Source: Amylostereum areolatum (Eukaryota; Basidiomycota; Agaricomycetes; Russulales; Stereaceae). Taken from it: a DNA stretch of 64,000 nt. How positions within the stretch are numbered: position 1 is the stretch's first letter; each line of letters begins with the position of its first letter. Where the stretch lies: NCBI GenBank assembly GCA_012932865.1, contig SAXG01000011.1:124001-188000 (forward strand). The letters are read 5' to 3'. The notes beneath the pieces are model-generated. The model saw only the letters and a program-made list of their open reading frames with translations, searched no databases and had not been told where the DNA came from. Shown here piece after piece: positions 45,352 through 56,713 of this stretch. The translations under genes and the position numbers were made by a program.

Positions 45352-46990
45352 CTATTGCTCGTCCCATTTTCCCCACCGCTGCATGGCACGTAGAAAGTTA
45401 GATAGAACACAAGACAAAAAGAAAAGTTCATACGTGCCTCCGGAGTATACCAATTGGCGTAGTCTTGAAAGGCTATGCGTTCTGGAGGTTCCACCTTCCA
45501 TGTTATGAGTTCGTCGGTCGGCTCATGGGTCATGAGAAGCTGGTCTTTCCTATGTGTGTTGTAATCCTTGAGGTTATAGGTCACACTATAAGGCGAAACA
45601 AGTCAGTCCAGAGCACTTCAAGGGATTTTGACAACAGACCTCGCGCGCGGCACAATCATGATCTTGCCGTAGCCCTCTTTCCAAAAATCGACGCTGGACA
45701 GGAAACACTCGCTCGCCAGCTCCGTGACGTTCTTGGGCTTGCCGTGGTCCATGTCCGCCTGCGCCATGCGGAAGCGGACGTTGTAGGGCGGAAGAAAGGG
45801 TGCCGCGTCGAACACAGTCGCGCCGTTCCAGCAAGAAAAAACTTGCAGTGGAAGGTGCGCTTCGAACCGATGTCGGTCCGCCGTAGAGTCGTCGTATGGG
45901 AGAATGGGCGGTAGTATACCGTGGCCATTGAACTTGGGTGCGTTCGCCGCAGGCCACATCCAACCAACGACGTCCTTGGAACGGTAGAATACTCTGCAAG
46001 AATGGCGATCAGTCTAGGTCAACTGCGGCGGAGGGAAAAAAACAGGAGAAAAATAAGATGCTGCGCGAGCGCGCCACAGCGCAAGTGGGGTGGTGTACGG
46101 TTTGGTAAAAAAGGCTAAACTCACTGTCCGGTCATCGTGCGCAGTACCCAGCGGTCGTACACGACGTAGTCGCCCCATCCTCCCCAGTCGACTGCGCACA
46201 CCTGGTTTGCGCCTTGCAGGCGTTTTTGGTAGAGGACTTCGAAGATATCGGCCCGACAGTGGAAGACATCATTCATCCAGAGAACTTCATCGAAGGCATT
46301 GCCGGGGACATGCTGAGCAGCGACACCGCTGTAAAGGGGCTCCATAGCTGCGTTCCGGACGGCAGAGAGAAGATCGATACGATGGCCGTCCTCTTTGTAA
46401 GACGTCGCGTCGCGGCCGAGGGCGACGATACGGTGGGCGATACCGAGTGCTGTTAGCATCTCATCAACTGTACGCGCCCGTATTCAGTTTAAATCTGTTG
46501 AAACTTGTACGGGATCAAAATGAAACGTACACTTTTCGAGGAGTTCCACAGTCTTGTCCTTGCTGTTGTTCTCGTAGATAGATATGTAAACACGATGTCG
46601 ACCAAGGCGTTCGATGAGGAGTGGGAACTCTTGAAAGAATGTCGGTAGCACGTCTTCATTATTGTAAAGATTGATCGCAATGAAGATATTCTTCTGTGCG
46701 AGGTCGGCGTATCGATCTTCGTGCCAGGGTCGCCAGGAGCACTGTGGTCGTTTTCGTCTGGGAGCAATAGCATACGCGGATTCCTGAAATGGAGCAACGA
46801 GAGCGCTGAGAGACGGGAGTTTGACGGGCATTTGAGCCAATATCATCGCGTCACTGGAGCTAGAGACCAATTGTGTCGCGGGGAAGTAAGAGATGACCTG
46901 GACTCGCCATGGGTAGAGAAAGAGTAGAGAGATGAAGAAGGTGCAAAGGACGAAGAAGGACCGTGTGTGGAGGATGGATAAGGATGTCAT
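45352..46990 (-). CDS. GT69/CAP59-CMT1-type mannosyltransferase, copy 2
   Basis: Paralogue of the gene at 15768-17632. It starts at 46990; the single N-terminal helix is FFVLCTFFISLLFLYPW, indicating a type II Golgi protein. Then IFIAINLYNNEDVLPTFFQE, VYISIYENNSKDKTVELLEK, EVLWMNDVFHCRADIFEVLY, CAVDWGGWGDYVVYDRWVLR, LPLQVFSCWNGATVFDA and LASECFLSSVDFWKEGYGKI. The last exon codes RWGKWDEQ with the stop at 45352. Introns lie near 46460-46530, 45995-46123, 45585-45640 and 45375-45433, matching the pattern of copy 1. The family transfers mannose from GDP-mannose in cell-wall or capsule-type glycan synthesis; the acceptor here is unknown. A TATATAAA-like sequence lies near 47033. It is open throughout. 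Confidence 0.9.
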
Positions 46991-47788
46991 CGGGACTGTT
47001 GGGAAAGGGCTCCACCGTCGGCTGCGAGGTTTATATAGAACGGGGCCAGCGTAAAGTCCATTGGAATCGTCACGGCAATTGCTCCGACGGGCATCGCAAC
47101 CTATCGTAAACTGATCTTCGTGGCAGTAGAAGGGAGATACGCGTTCGCGGTTCTCAGGGGGTCAGTCGTGTAATTATAGCTGGAGAGCGCGGTAAGTATT
47201 TCGGAGTGACGAAACGCACGGCTCCATTGACTGCGCATATGACTGCGTCCTAAACTCCTGGCTGCGTCAAGCGCTGCGCAGGCTTGTCAAAGGATCCGCT
47301 GGCCCGGGCTGTCTCAATGCTCGGATATCCTGCTTTTCCGCTTCGTTTGTGAGGGGATTGACGAGGGTGGAAACGAGCAGGACGTTTAGGGTGGCCGACG
47401 TTACCGAATCTTGCTCCACAACGTGTGAACCGGCACCTAGCTTCGAGATACGTTGAAATACTTCACGGCGACAGGCGTGTTTATAGGTGCCGTGGTGGGA
47501 AGCAAGAAGGAGTTCTCAACTTCAAAGAGATCCTGTGATGGGTCGGGGGCGCCGAGCCTTTATCCCAGTTTCGGCGAGAATGAGGCCCTGAGAGAGAATT
47601 TGGCACAAATTTGGTATAGTTCTTTTGACAACGATCACGTGTAGGCAAGCGCTCACTCGTCGCGGCAGACGACGTCGCCCGATCGCTGTACACAATCGAC
47701 ACACCACGAGCTTTGAAAGGCGGACTCGTCGGGCAACGACTTGAACACGATTCATTCCCCACCCCCGTCATTACCCTTTCCAGCAACA
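46991..47788. promoter_or_regulatory. Divergent promoter region between GT69 copy 2 and Mcd4
   Basis: About 800 bp separating two divergent genes. A TATATAAA-like box on the minus strand (about 47033) lies some 40 bp upstream of the glycosyltransferase ATG. No ORF of substance was seen. Confidence 0.4.
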
Positions 47789-50700
47789 ATGGGTGATTCT
47801 TGGCCAGTGGCCCGTCTGCTCACACTCGGCATCGTCTTCCATCTCATATACATCGGCTCTGTCTTCGACTGCTATTTCACAAGTCCCGTTGTCCACGGCA
47901 TGAAACCCCATCGCGTAACTCGTGCGGGAGCGAAAAGGCTTGCTCTTATAGTCGGTACTTTCTCCAGTGTACTCCTCTCCGAGTGGGACTAACCGAGACC
48001 TTACCGCAGGCGACGGCTTGCGGGCAGACTTTGTGTTCAGTGCAAATGCAACAGAGATCGTCAGCGAGGCGCCCAACCTTGTCGCGCCCCACCTCAGAAG
48101 TATAATTGAGACAAGAGGAGCGTATGGGGTCTCGCATACCCGTGTGCCAACGGAAAGCAGACCAGGTCATGTCGCTATCATTGGTGTGTGACACCCAATA
48201 CTTCCCAGTTGACGTGTTCCAAACGATAAAATGGTTATAGGTGGAATGTACGAGGACGTGTCCGCCGTTACAAAGGTATGACTTTCGAAGATCCTCGGGC
48301 CCTTTCCCTGATCTGCTGTTTATAGGGCTGGAAAACAAACCCCGTATGTCAAGCTAGCTACTCCCTGCGCTGAAATATGCGCTCAACAATACCAGGTCGA
48401 CTTCGACTCTGTCTTCAATCAATCCAGCCACACATTTTCCTTTGGCTCCCCCGATATTCTCCCCATGTTTGCACGTGGTGCAACACCTGGCAAGGTCAAA
48501 ACATGGATGTATGACGAAGAGGATGAGGATTTCACCAAAGGTAAGATTGCTGATTTCCTCCCTTATTTTTGTAGCCGTATCTAATCTGCACTAACAGACG
48601 CGACGGCCCTTGATTTCTGGGTCCTCGACGAGCTGAAGACGCTATTCCATAACGCTACTGAAGACCCCGTCCTCGATGCCCAGTTGCGAGAAGGCAACGT
48701 TGTCTTCTTCCTCCACCTGTTGGGCCTCGACACCACCGGTCATTCCTATCGACCACACTCGAAAGTGGGTGTGTCGGGATTGTTTCACCCTATATATCTG
48801 ACACTTTGTTTTAGGAGTATATGAACAACATTCTTGTCGTCGATCAGATCGTCAGAGAAACCGAGAACTTGGTAAATGACTTTTACAACGACCAAGACAC
48901 AAGCTTTATCTTCACTGCAGACCACGGAATGTCGCGAATAGGGAACCACGGCGATGGAGGTGCGCAAACTTCCGTTCGTTTTGCTGAATTTATTGACATC
49001 TATCTCGTTCTCCATAGACCCAGATAACACGCGAACCCCTCTCATCGCATGGGGAGCCGGAATTCGCGGCCCTCTTCCCGGGGACTCCCTTGCTGACGAG
49101 TATTCCGCTCCCTGGTTGCTAGACCATCTAGTGCGGCGGGATGTAGAGCAAGCCGACATCGCGGCGCTCATGTCAGCCTTGTTGGGTACGAACTGGCCTG
49201 TCAACTCTGTTGGTGTCCTCCCGGATGTAGATCCATCCCGGCCGGGATTTTTGTTCATGAAGAACGGCGAAGAAGACCTGGCGAAGGCAGGACTGGTCAA
49301 CGCGCAGGTTGTGCTGGAGCACTATCGTGTCAAACATGGTGAGATATATACTGGTCCCATCAGCTTTTCATGGCTTACCCTTCAGTGCAGAAATGAAGCA
49401 GCGTCATACGCTATACTACCAACCCTTCAAAGCTTTGGAAGAATCAACAGGATCTCAGTACCCAGGGTCAATTCGGGTCACAGAGATCGAAGATCTCATT
49501 TTTTCTCGTCAATATCGGGATGCTCGACAAAAGACATTCAACCTCATCAAAATGACTCTTGAAGGCCTACGATATCTTGAGACGTATGTCACTTCTCTTC
49601 TGATTTAAGACATCTAAATCTAACGACTTACATCTATATCAGATATGACCGTAGCCTAATCAGAGCCATCGTCGCCCTGGCCTACTCAGGCTGGGTGGCA
49701 TTCAGCGCTATGTCAATATTAGCGCCTCGATCCCAGTCTCCTAGCATGTTCGTACGATCTCGGACCCCTGTTATTTCGTCCATTTTCATCGGTCTTCTTT
49801 TGGCGTCGTGGGCGTTGTTCTTTCTGCAACAGTCGTCATGGACACTTTTTGTCTATATCCTGTTCCCCATTTATTTTTGGCACGAGGTTTTGGTTGCTGT
49901 GTGGTTGAGTGTTGGGTGGCGGCGCTCTGAACGCCTTTTCTCAGTGATATCGACTGTAAAATGCAGCTTGGTGTTTATTGTGGTTGCAGCTGTCCTTCAG
50001 TTGATGGTGGTGCGTACCTCTCAGTTGTGCAAACAAGTTCTCGCTGACGTTATCCTATAGATGGCATATACATATCGTGCATTATGGGCCGCGGGATTTG
50101 TCGTCATCGGTTGGGCTTGGCCTTGGATAGCGTGGGGGCGCACGCTGCGGACGACACGGAGGGGTTTGTTATTGGCGTGGACTACCGCATGTTCGGTGAC
50201 GGGCGTGTTTCCATTGTTAAGGGTAGACCCTTCTGAAAGCTTGCCCACCATGTACGTTCTCTAGTTTTTCCTGGACTTCTTTTGCTTACCATCGTATAGT
50301 TTGGCTGGAGGTTTTTGCATGGCAGCCATAGGAATGTACGGCTCCTATTCCCTACTCACACCACTGGAAAGGCCTGCGAAGCGTTTAGTCAAATTCCAGG
50401 TAGGATAATATCGCCGTAACGCCGTACTAGTCGTCTTATCGTCTCCCCAGATGTTATTGCTACTTGCGAGCATGATCGTGACATCATGTTCAGTTCACAG
50501 TCTACAGGCAAAATCAGGGCTTCCTCTTGGGAACCAGGTCCTTGGTTGGAGCATTTTTGGTGAATAATCATCTTTGTTGCTGTCGGTCATTTTGCTAATG
50601 GTCATTTTGTGTAATTCAGTCCTCGCGGCTTGCAGCCCCTTCTTCGGCGCTTCAAACGCCTCTTCAGAGTCCAAACTGCTGGTGTACTTCCTGACTTTCT

Positions 50701-51542
50701 GCCCATGCTTCGTCATCCTGTCTATTCGCGCTGAAGGATTGTTCTACTTGTCGTACTGCCTGACCTTGTTCCTGTGGATTCAAGCTGAGGAGGCTGTACG
50801 AACTCCGACCACGGCCAGAATGGTCGACCGAGCCTCAACATCAAGCAGCCTGACACAGTGGAATCCTGGTGAACTCAGGATGGACGACGTTAGAATCGCG
50901 CTCTTCTTCTTGTTCTTTGTCCAAGTTGGGTTCTTCGGGACTGGAAAGTGAGTGTTACCCGATATTTGACCGATGCCATTATTCTGAGCGACCTTTGCAG
51001 TGTGGCTTCCGTTTCGTCTTTCTATCTGGAACCTGTGTATCGACTTGTGCCCATATTCAATCCGTTTCTGATGGCTTCACTACTGGTAGGCCCCCGTCTT
51101 CCTTCCACCGGTCCTCTGCTTATACGGTCAATGCTAGATCTTCAAAATACTGGCTCCTTACGTCCTCTTGTCGGCTTCGTTTGCTACCCTCAACACCCGA
51201 TTGCGTATGCCCCCCTTTGCACTGTTCCTTGTCGCTCTGACCTTGACCGACGGTTCGTCTCCTTGTTTCTGTCTACACTTCGTCCTCATTTGGTTTTCAT
51301 AGGTATGACGATGACATTCTTCTTCAAGGTCACCGACACTGGTGAGTAGTCCCTGTTACACCAATCGAGATATAGAAGCTCACGGTATGATGCACACAGG
51401 ATCGTGGCTTGAGATTGGACAATCAATATCGCATTTCTGCATCACATCATTGCTGTTGGTCTTCTCTGCAGGGATTTCGGCATTGGGGGGGACGTTGATG
51501 GGCAAGAACGGGCTAGTTAGTGAGAAGACCCGGACAGAGTAG
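47789..51542 (+). CDS. mcd4: GPI ethanolamine phosphate transferase 1 (Mcd4/PIG-N)
   Basis: ER multi-membrane enzyme that adds ethanolamine phosphate to the first mannose of the GPI precursor. It starts [20 protein letters not shown] at 47789 (first membrane helix). The luminal alkaline-phosphatase-like domain shows [14 protein letters not shown], the nucleophile region [35 protein letters not shown] and [15 protein letters not shown], with [15 protein letters not shown] next; these are the metal-binding Asp/His sets. From about 49.7 kb many hydrophobic helices form the C-terminal membrane domain, ending [20 protein letters not shown] and [20 protein letters not shown] with the stop at 51542. 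About 18 short introns, all joined in frame where checked. Length is close to that of yeast Mcd4. Probably essential. Confidence 0.93.
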
Positions 51543-51904
51543 GCTGCCTTGTATGTGTGGCACATGCATTCGCTACGGGTGAAACGATCACAGATAATGG
51601 ATGGACATGCTTCGAACTTGACAGCCTTTCGATCCCAAGGATTTCCTTACCACCTGGAAGGGGACAACGACTGGCATTGATAGATCATGCGTCACACCGA
51701 CCGGTACGTGTGTTCTGATATCGATGCCATCTTCACAATGGTGTACGCCCACCCGCACAAGGGAAACCAAACACGGCCAAGAGGCGGAGCTGTGCTCGAC
51801 GGGGCTGTATCAGCAAACCCTTTTCCCAGGCATCCCCCAATACTTAACTCGAAGGTGCTCTGTACAACCGAAGGTCCAGCCGGCTACGTACGTTCACACA
51901 GACA
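51543..51904. other. Short intergenic region
   Basis: Lies between Mcd4 and the DUF6534-type gene, in tandem orientation. Nothing was recognised. Confidence 0.35.
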
Positions 51905-53834
51905 ATGAGTGTCCCCTCAGAAAGCCCCCTGGATCTCTCCAACACCTACGGTGCCGTTTTTGTCGGGGTAGTCCTATCGTGGTTCTTGGCAGGCGTGTCC
52001 ACTATCCAGACGTGAGCGACAGAGCTTGTCCCATTCGAATTGTGACTTACCACATTGCCCTATAGCGTCCAATATTTCCACAAGTGCGTATTTGCTACGC
52101 TCGCATGGTGTTGCCCAATTGATACATGAATCCAGGTATGGCGATGACAGTCGATTTTTGAAACTTACCGTGAGTTCTCGCTGTAATACACGGAAATCGT
52201 TCATTCATACCTCTGGGATTTGAGGTCGGCTCGCTCTGGTATGCCGCTTTCGCCCACTTATAATATATAAGTGTCCTACTTACGCAGTTGAGGCAGGGTA
52301 TGGACCATTGCCAGCGGGATTGTGATAACAACGCCGGGTAGGCAGCTTCTGTCTCACCCGTCTTCCCCTCAAATTTGATCTAAAATGGTGCATCGCAGTG
52401 TGGACCCGAGCTATCATGCACTGGGGGGATTCCGCCACCTTGGCCACTTGTCCTTCGTACGTTCAAATCAATCAGGAGGGCCTTGACGCTGACTGGGTAC
52501 ACGTCTACAGGGCGTTGATAGTGTGTTCAACATTCCAGCCAAACGACTGTGCTTTACTAACCACCGTGGCATGCAGCATGCGACGTGGATGTCGGCGAGT
52601 ACACTGTCCTTTATTCTTTGCGGGTTTTCTGACCCCAATATATTTACAGGTCTTCGTGGGCGTTGCCGTCCAGCTGTTTTTCATCCACCGCATCTGGCTT
52701 TGTGAGTCAATCTCCACATTTCTCGTATGTCATGTTCAAACGACGACCTTTGAATAGTGAGCAGGAAAAGTTACTGGCACATCTGCACTGTTTTGGTAAG
52801 TCGTCGGGAGATTTCAATCGCCGGGAGAGGTACTTATTACTCTGGCTGTACAGATGGCACTCGCTCTCTATCAACAGGGTACGCACAGCTCACGCTACGT
52901 AGTAATTTACTAGTGGAAGATGCTCATGAAGGTATTACACAGGTGCGATAGTGGGTACGTCTGTCTTCACATCTTCTCATTTATCATGCCTCACATCTCG
53001 TAGCGTATGGCGTAATTATGTTCGTGCTGGCCATCGGGGTTCGGGAGTTTACCGACCAGGCTGATGACGGATCTTCTACCTTCGCAGTCTGCAGCAGAGG
53101 GATATATACATCCTGTCGAGAACTATTACGATCATCAATGTGCGACCGGCCATTTACTTCGGCGTGTGCGATTAGTAACATGCTGATACTTGGACGCAGG
53201 CACTCGCCATATCAGTTCGGGGGTGCATGCTCGTCGCCGATATACTGATCGCGGCGTCACTGATGCGCCTGATTCTTCGAGCAGGAGTTCCTCGCTGGTC
53301 AATGTAAGGAGTTTTTTCTGTCTCGGTGGGCCGTACTTATTCGGGTTTCGCATAGGACCCGGAGGCGCGTTTACCGTCTGCTCTTTCTGACCTTCAATAC
53401 GGGTGTGTGGACTGCAGCCCTGGGGATCGCGTTCTCAGTTCTTGTATGTTGTCACAATAACTACATTATCTTAGTCTCACCCTCGGTTGGCAGTACACCG
53501 CATTTCCGGCAACCCTGTGGTCCTCAATCTGCACGGCCGTGCTCGCCCCCGTTTACTTCAGCACGCTCCTCGCCAACTTGAATGCTCGTAGATGTATCCG
53601 AGACAGTGTGGGCGAGAACGAGTATCTTGGAGACGATCTTGATTTACCACCCCTCGGCTCGGACGGGCGAGCGAATAGTCATTTGCTAGTGCTGGGGTCA
53701 TTGAGCAGCGTATGTGCACATTATTGAATAGGCCTCCACGTTGATTTCACTTTCTCCACAACCAGGCATCTCAAAGCCAGGCATCGAAACCGCTCGAAGT
53801 AGCTATCGAGAAGACGACTGCAACATGTGAATGA
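51905..53834 (+). CDS. DUF6534-type multi-pass membrane protein
   Basis: Member of the large agaricomycete family of seven-helix membrane proteins with a C-terminal DUF6534 region; function unknown. The start MSVPSESPLDLSNTYGAVFV (51905) leads into helix 1 (GAVFVGVVLSWFLAGVSTIQ). Later helices: VFVGVAVQLFFIHRIWLLSR with KSYWHICTVL, and VADILIAASLMRLILRAG. The DUF6534 part is RVYRLLFLTFNTGVWTAALG, then IAFSVLYTAFPATLWSSICT, then VYFSTLLANLNARRCIRDS. After a final intron (about 53709-53766) the tail is ASQSQASKPLEVAIEKTTAT and the stop is at 53834. The many short exons make the 52.1-52.6 kb part uncertain; one or two exons there could not be joined cleanly, so a damaged exon is possible. Confidence 0.7.
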
Positions 53835-53900
53835 TTCTGCTTCGGAGGTTATTTGAGCAATCCGTGGCACGTCTCGCATGTAGTAGTGTCCAGACAGTAT

Positions 53901-56151
53901 TTATATATCTCTTTGCGCCTCCCTCCTCCTCACCAGCTCTGCCCTATCCGTTGAGCGTGGACGGATGATGCACTCGTATGGCTTCGGGTACCTAGTCACA
54001 GTGGTTCCATTCAGTTCGTGGTTTGTGAGAAAGAGAGGGAGTATATACCTGATAAGATGGTGGTCGAATTCTTGCACAAGCTTGCCCTCTGCTGGCTCCG
54101 AGAAGTTGAAGGAAGCGAGAAGAGTCGTGATGAAAATGAAAACAGAGTTCTCCCCAAGCTGTTTTCCGGGGCAAATCCTGTTAGGACGATCGCGTGAGAC
54201 GATCGCGTGGACGATGACGACGGAAAATATACCGTCTACCGAAGCCAAATGCCCAGGTGGCAGGATCTACGGTCGGATGGTCCGGGTCTAAGAATCGCTC
54301 TGGCATAAACTGGGCCGGAGGATATTTCGGGTTGGGCTCAAAAGCGAGGGACCTTCACGAAGCACTTATGAGGAGCACGAAACGATGAGTGAAGGCGGTG
54401 ACGGACCATGAGTTGGGCATGATGATAGTATTCTCTGGGATAATGTATCCCTCATATACGTCCGCCTTCTCCGACCGTCGAGCGATACCTGCACTCAGGG
54501 TTAGTGACAGCGAAATTGAAGCGTCAAAAGAGGAGATGCGGACTCAGAGGGAGAACGGGGTTCCAGCGCATCGTCTCCTTGATGACAGCATCGACATAAG
54601 GAAGGTCGCCTCGGTCGGCGATGGTAGGCATTCTGTCAGTACCGATCACGGCGTCGAGTTCTGCCTGGGCCTGGGATTGAGTTGATGGGTTGAGAGCCAT
54701 AGCGGCAATGAAGTTCAGCACTGTCGAATATGTCTGCGACCAGCAGATCGTCAGCGCCTCGTCCGTGCAGGGAGTAGAAGCAACGAACCGTTTCCCCCCC
54801 GGCTAACAGGTCTTAGGATGAGAGTTGGCACAGAAAATAAATGGATGGCGTACCACCGTACATCGATCCTGGGCTCGTCATTAGCCACATGCATCCCGTC
54901 ATCGCATTGAAATAGTCACACACCTGTTGTCCACATCACCAACTGTTCATACTCGGCGTGCGACACTTCGTCGTTCGAATCGATGTTGGCAAGTAGGTCT
55001 TGGGTAAGAGACGGACGAGCCACTCCCAAGTCCTATAGTTATGTCAGACCACTGGCACATAGGTATGCATCAGAATGATAACCAGTTTACCATGTCAGCT
55101 TTCACCTTCATGAAAGGTCTTGCGACGAAGTCCGCGATCATGCGCTTGCCTGCTACCGCTTTCTTTTGAAACGGTAGCCACAAAGGAAGATATTTCACTA
55201 GCACGAAGGTCAGATGTAAACACAAGCTCGGTGGACCGTAAACATACTGCTCGGAATGAGATCGCAGAGATATGCGCCCGGAACTGTCGACTCGCTAATC
55301 ATTTTCATCGTCGCGTCCGCTTGAGTTATGTACTACGCCAGACATCAACAGGCTTTCCTTCATCTAAACTCAAATCACGCACCTCGCTGTCAGCTGTCTT
55401 CACGGAAATTCCGTATGTCACGGCAAGCACGATTCTCCCAGCAGCCCTACAATCACCGTTGAAGCATACCGACAAAGACGACGACAAATGCGTCAAACTC
55501 ACATGCGAACGTAGTCGAAAAATTCTTCGGGGTTGTCCAAGATTTCATTCGCGAGCAACGCGGCCATGTCTTCCTGGAGCCCGTGGTACTTCATGACGGC
55601 AGATGGTCCCAGCGCCTGATGTGCGAGCTTGCGAGTGTGGCGCCATTCCGGACCATAGGGCATGATTGGCATACTCTAGTGACAGAATATGAGGTTATGA
55701 ACGCGACCGTGAGGAAGAGCGCGCCTTGTCAAGCTCCATCAGTTCTCCTACCACAGAGAAAATAGGCCTGTGCGAATTGTTGGTGCCGCGCTTGTCAAGT
55801 AAGTCGCTGATGGCCTTGGCCGAGTTGAGAACGAGGATATTGTTTCCGAGCGCGCGCCAGCCGACTACATCGCCTGAAGAGACATCGATGTTTTGACGTT
55901 AGGCCAAGACATGAGGACGGTAGGAAGGCCAACGTACCATACTGATACTTCCACTGAGTGAACGTCGTCCAGGGCGCATGCCGGTTGAGGTCAAACACGT
56001 TCCCAAGACAGGGTAGAGGGCGTGGTCCGGGAAGCCTTGAGGCGGAATATTTCCTGGGTCTGAGGAACCATAGGGCTAGAAAGAATAGAGAGACGGCTAT
56101 GACGCCTTGCTGAGCCTGTGTTAACTCGGAGGGGAGTCGAAGAAAGGCCAT
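53901..56151 (-). CDS. Cytochrome P450 monooxygenase
   Basis: Membrane-anchored fungal P450. N-terminal anchor [20 protein letters not shown], then the proline hinge [13 protein letters not shown]. Further conserved pieces: [20 protein letters not shown] (C helix), [20 protein letters not shown] containing the K-helix ExxR (ETMR), FMPERFLDP (PERF) and the haem loop [16 protein letters not shown], completed across an intron (about 54175-54229) with Cys as haem ligand. It starts at 56151 and stops at 53901. About ten introns. Between MPNSW and [11 protein letters not shown] the best splice leaves a shorter segment than P450s usually have, so an exon may be miscalled or a few residues lost. It resembles basidiomycete proteins annotated as O-methylsterigmatocystin oxidoreductase-like. 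It is divergent from the GMC oxidoreductase. Confidence 0.85.
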
Positions 56152-56713
56152 GGTCCTCGTTGTCTTCGTCTACGAAAGCGATTCCCAAGGCATTCATAGT
56201 CCATCTGAAAACTCCCAGCTGACTCCTGATGCAATTGCACTGAGAATGTGGGAAAGTTCCTTCCAGATACGTAGTCAGATGCCAAATAGTAGAATCCTGA
56301 ACTTGCGAAGGTTGACGCGTGACGGAGCAGCGCAAGATGAACAACGACATGACGTCACACGAGTCTCCAGACCCTCAAGGCTCAGATCTCAATTTTCATG
56401 GCCGAATGTCGCACTTGAAGAGCTTGAAGCTCGATCGCTCGTTGGCGGAATCAACAGCGTGTCGGCGTACCCACCAAACCCACCAACACCACACCTCGGC
56501 ACCTGTGATGGCCGAAGAAGGGAAGCATGGGTCCGGCCACGAGTTCTGTCATAGTTCTTCTATGAACGCGCTCGAGATATGGGGCTACTTAGTCGGTATG
56601 TAAGGGCAATGGCTGACAGGCTATAAGTATCACGGCCGACGTCACCTCGACCTTCCACGATTGCACCTTTCCCTCGTCCTCGTTGTTCTCGGAAAGCTGC
56701 ACCGGACGATATA
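56152..56713. promoter_or_regulatory. Divergent promoter of P450 and GMC oxidoreductase
   Basis: 562 bp shared by the two oxidoreductase genes. A perfect TGACGTCA palindrome sits at 56350-56357 and a GACGTCAC word near 56638. A TATAAGTA sequence near 56620 lies about 90 bp before the GMC ATG. A 134-codon frame here has no protein-like features. Confidence 0.45.

Noticed and set aside
56150..56554. 134-codon open frame in the P450/GMC promoter
   Set aside because: It overlaps the P450 start, has no family features and is better explained as a promoter region.
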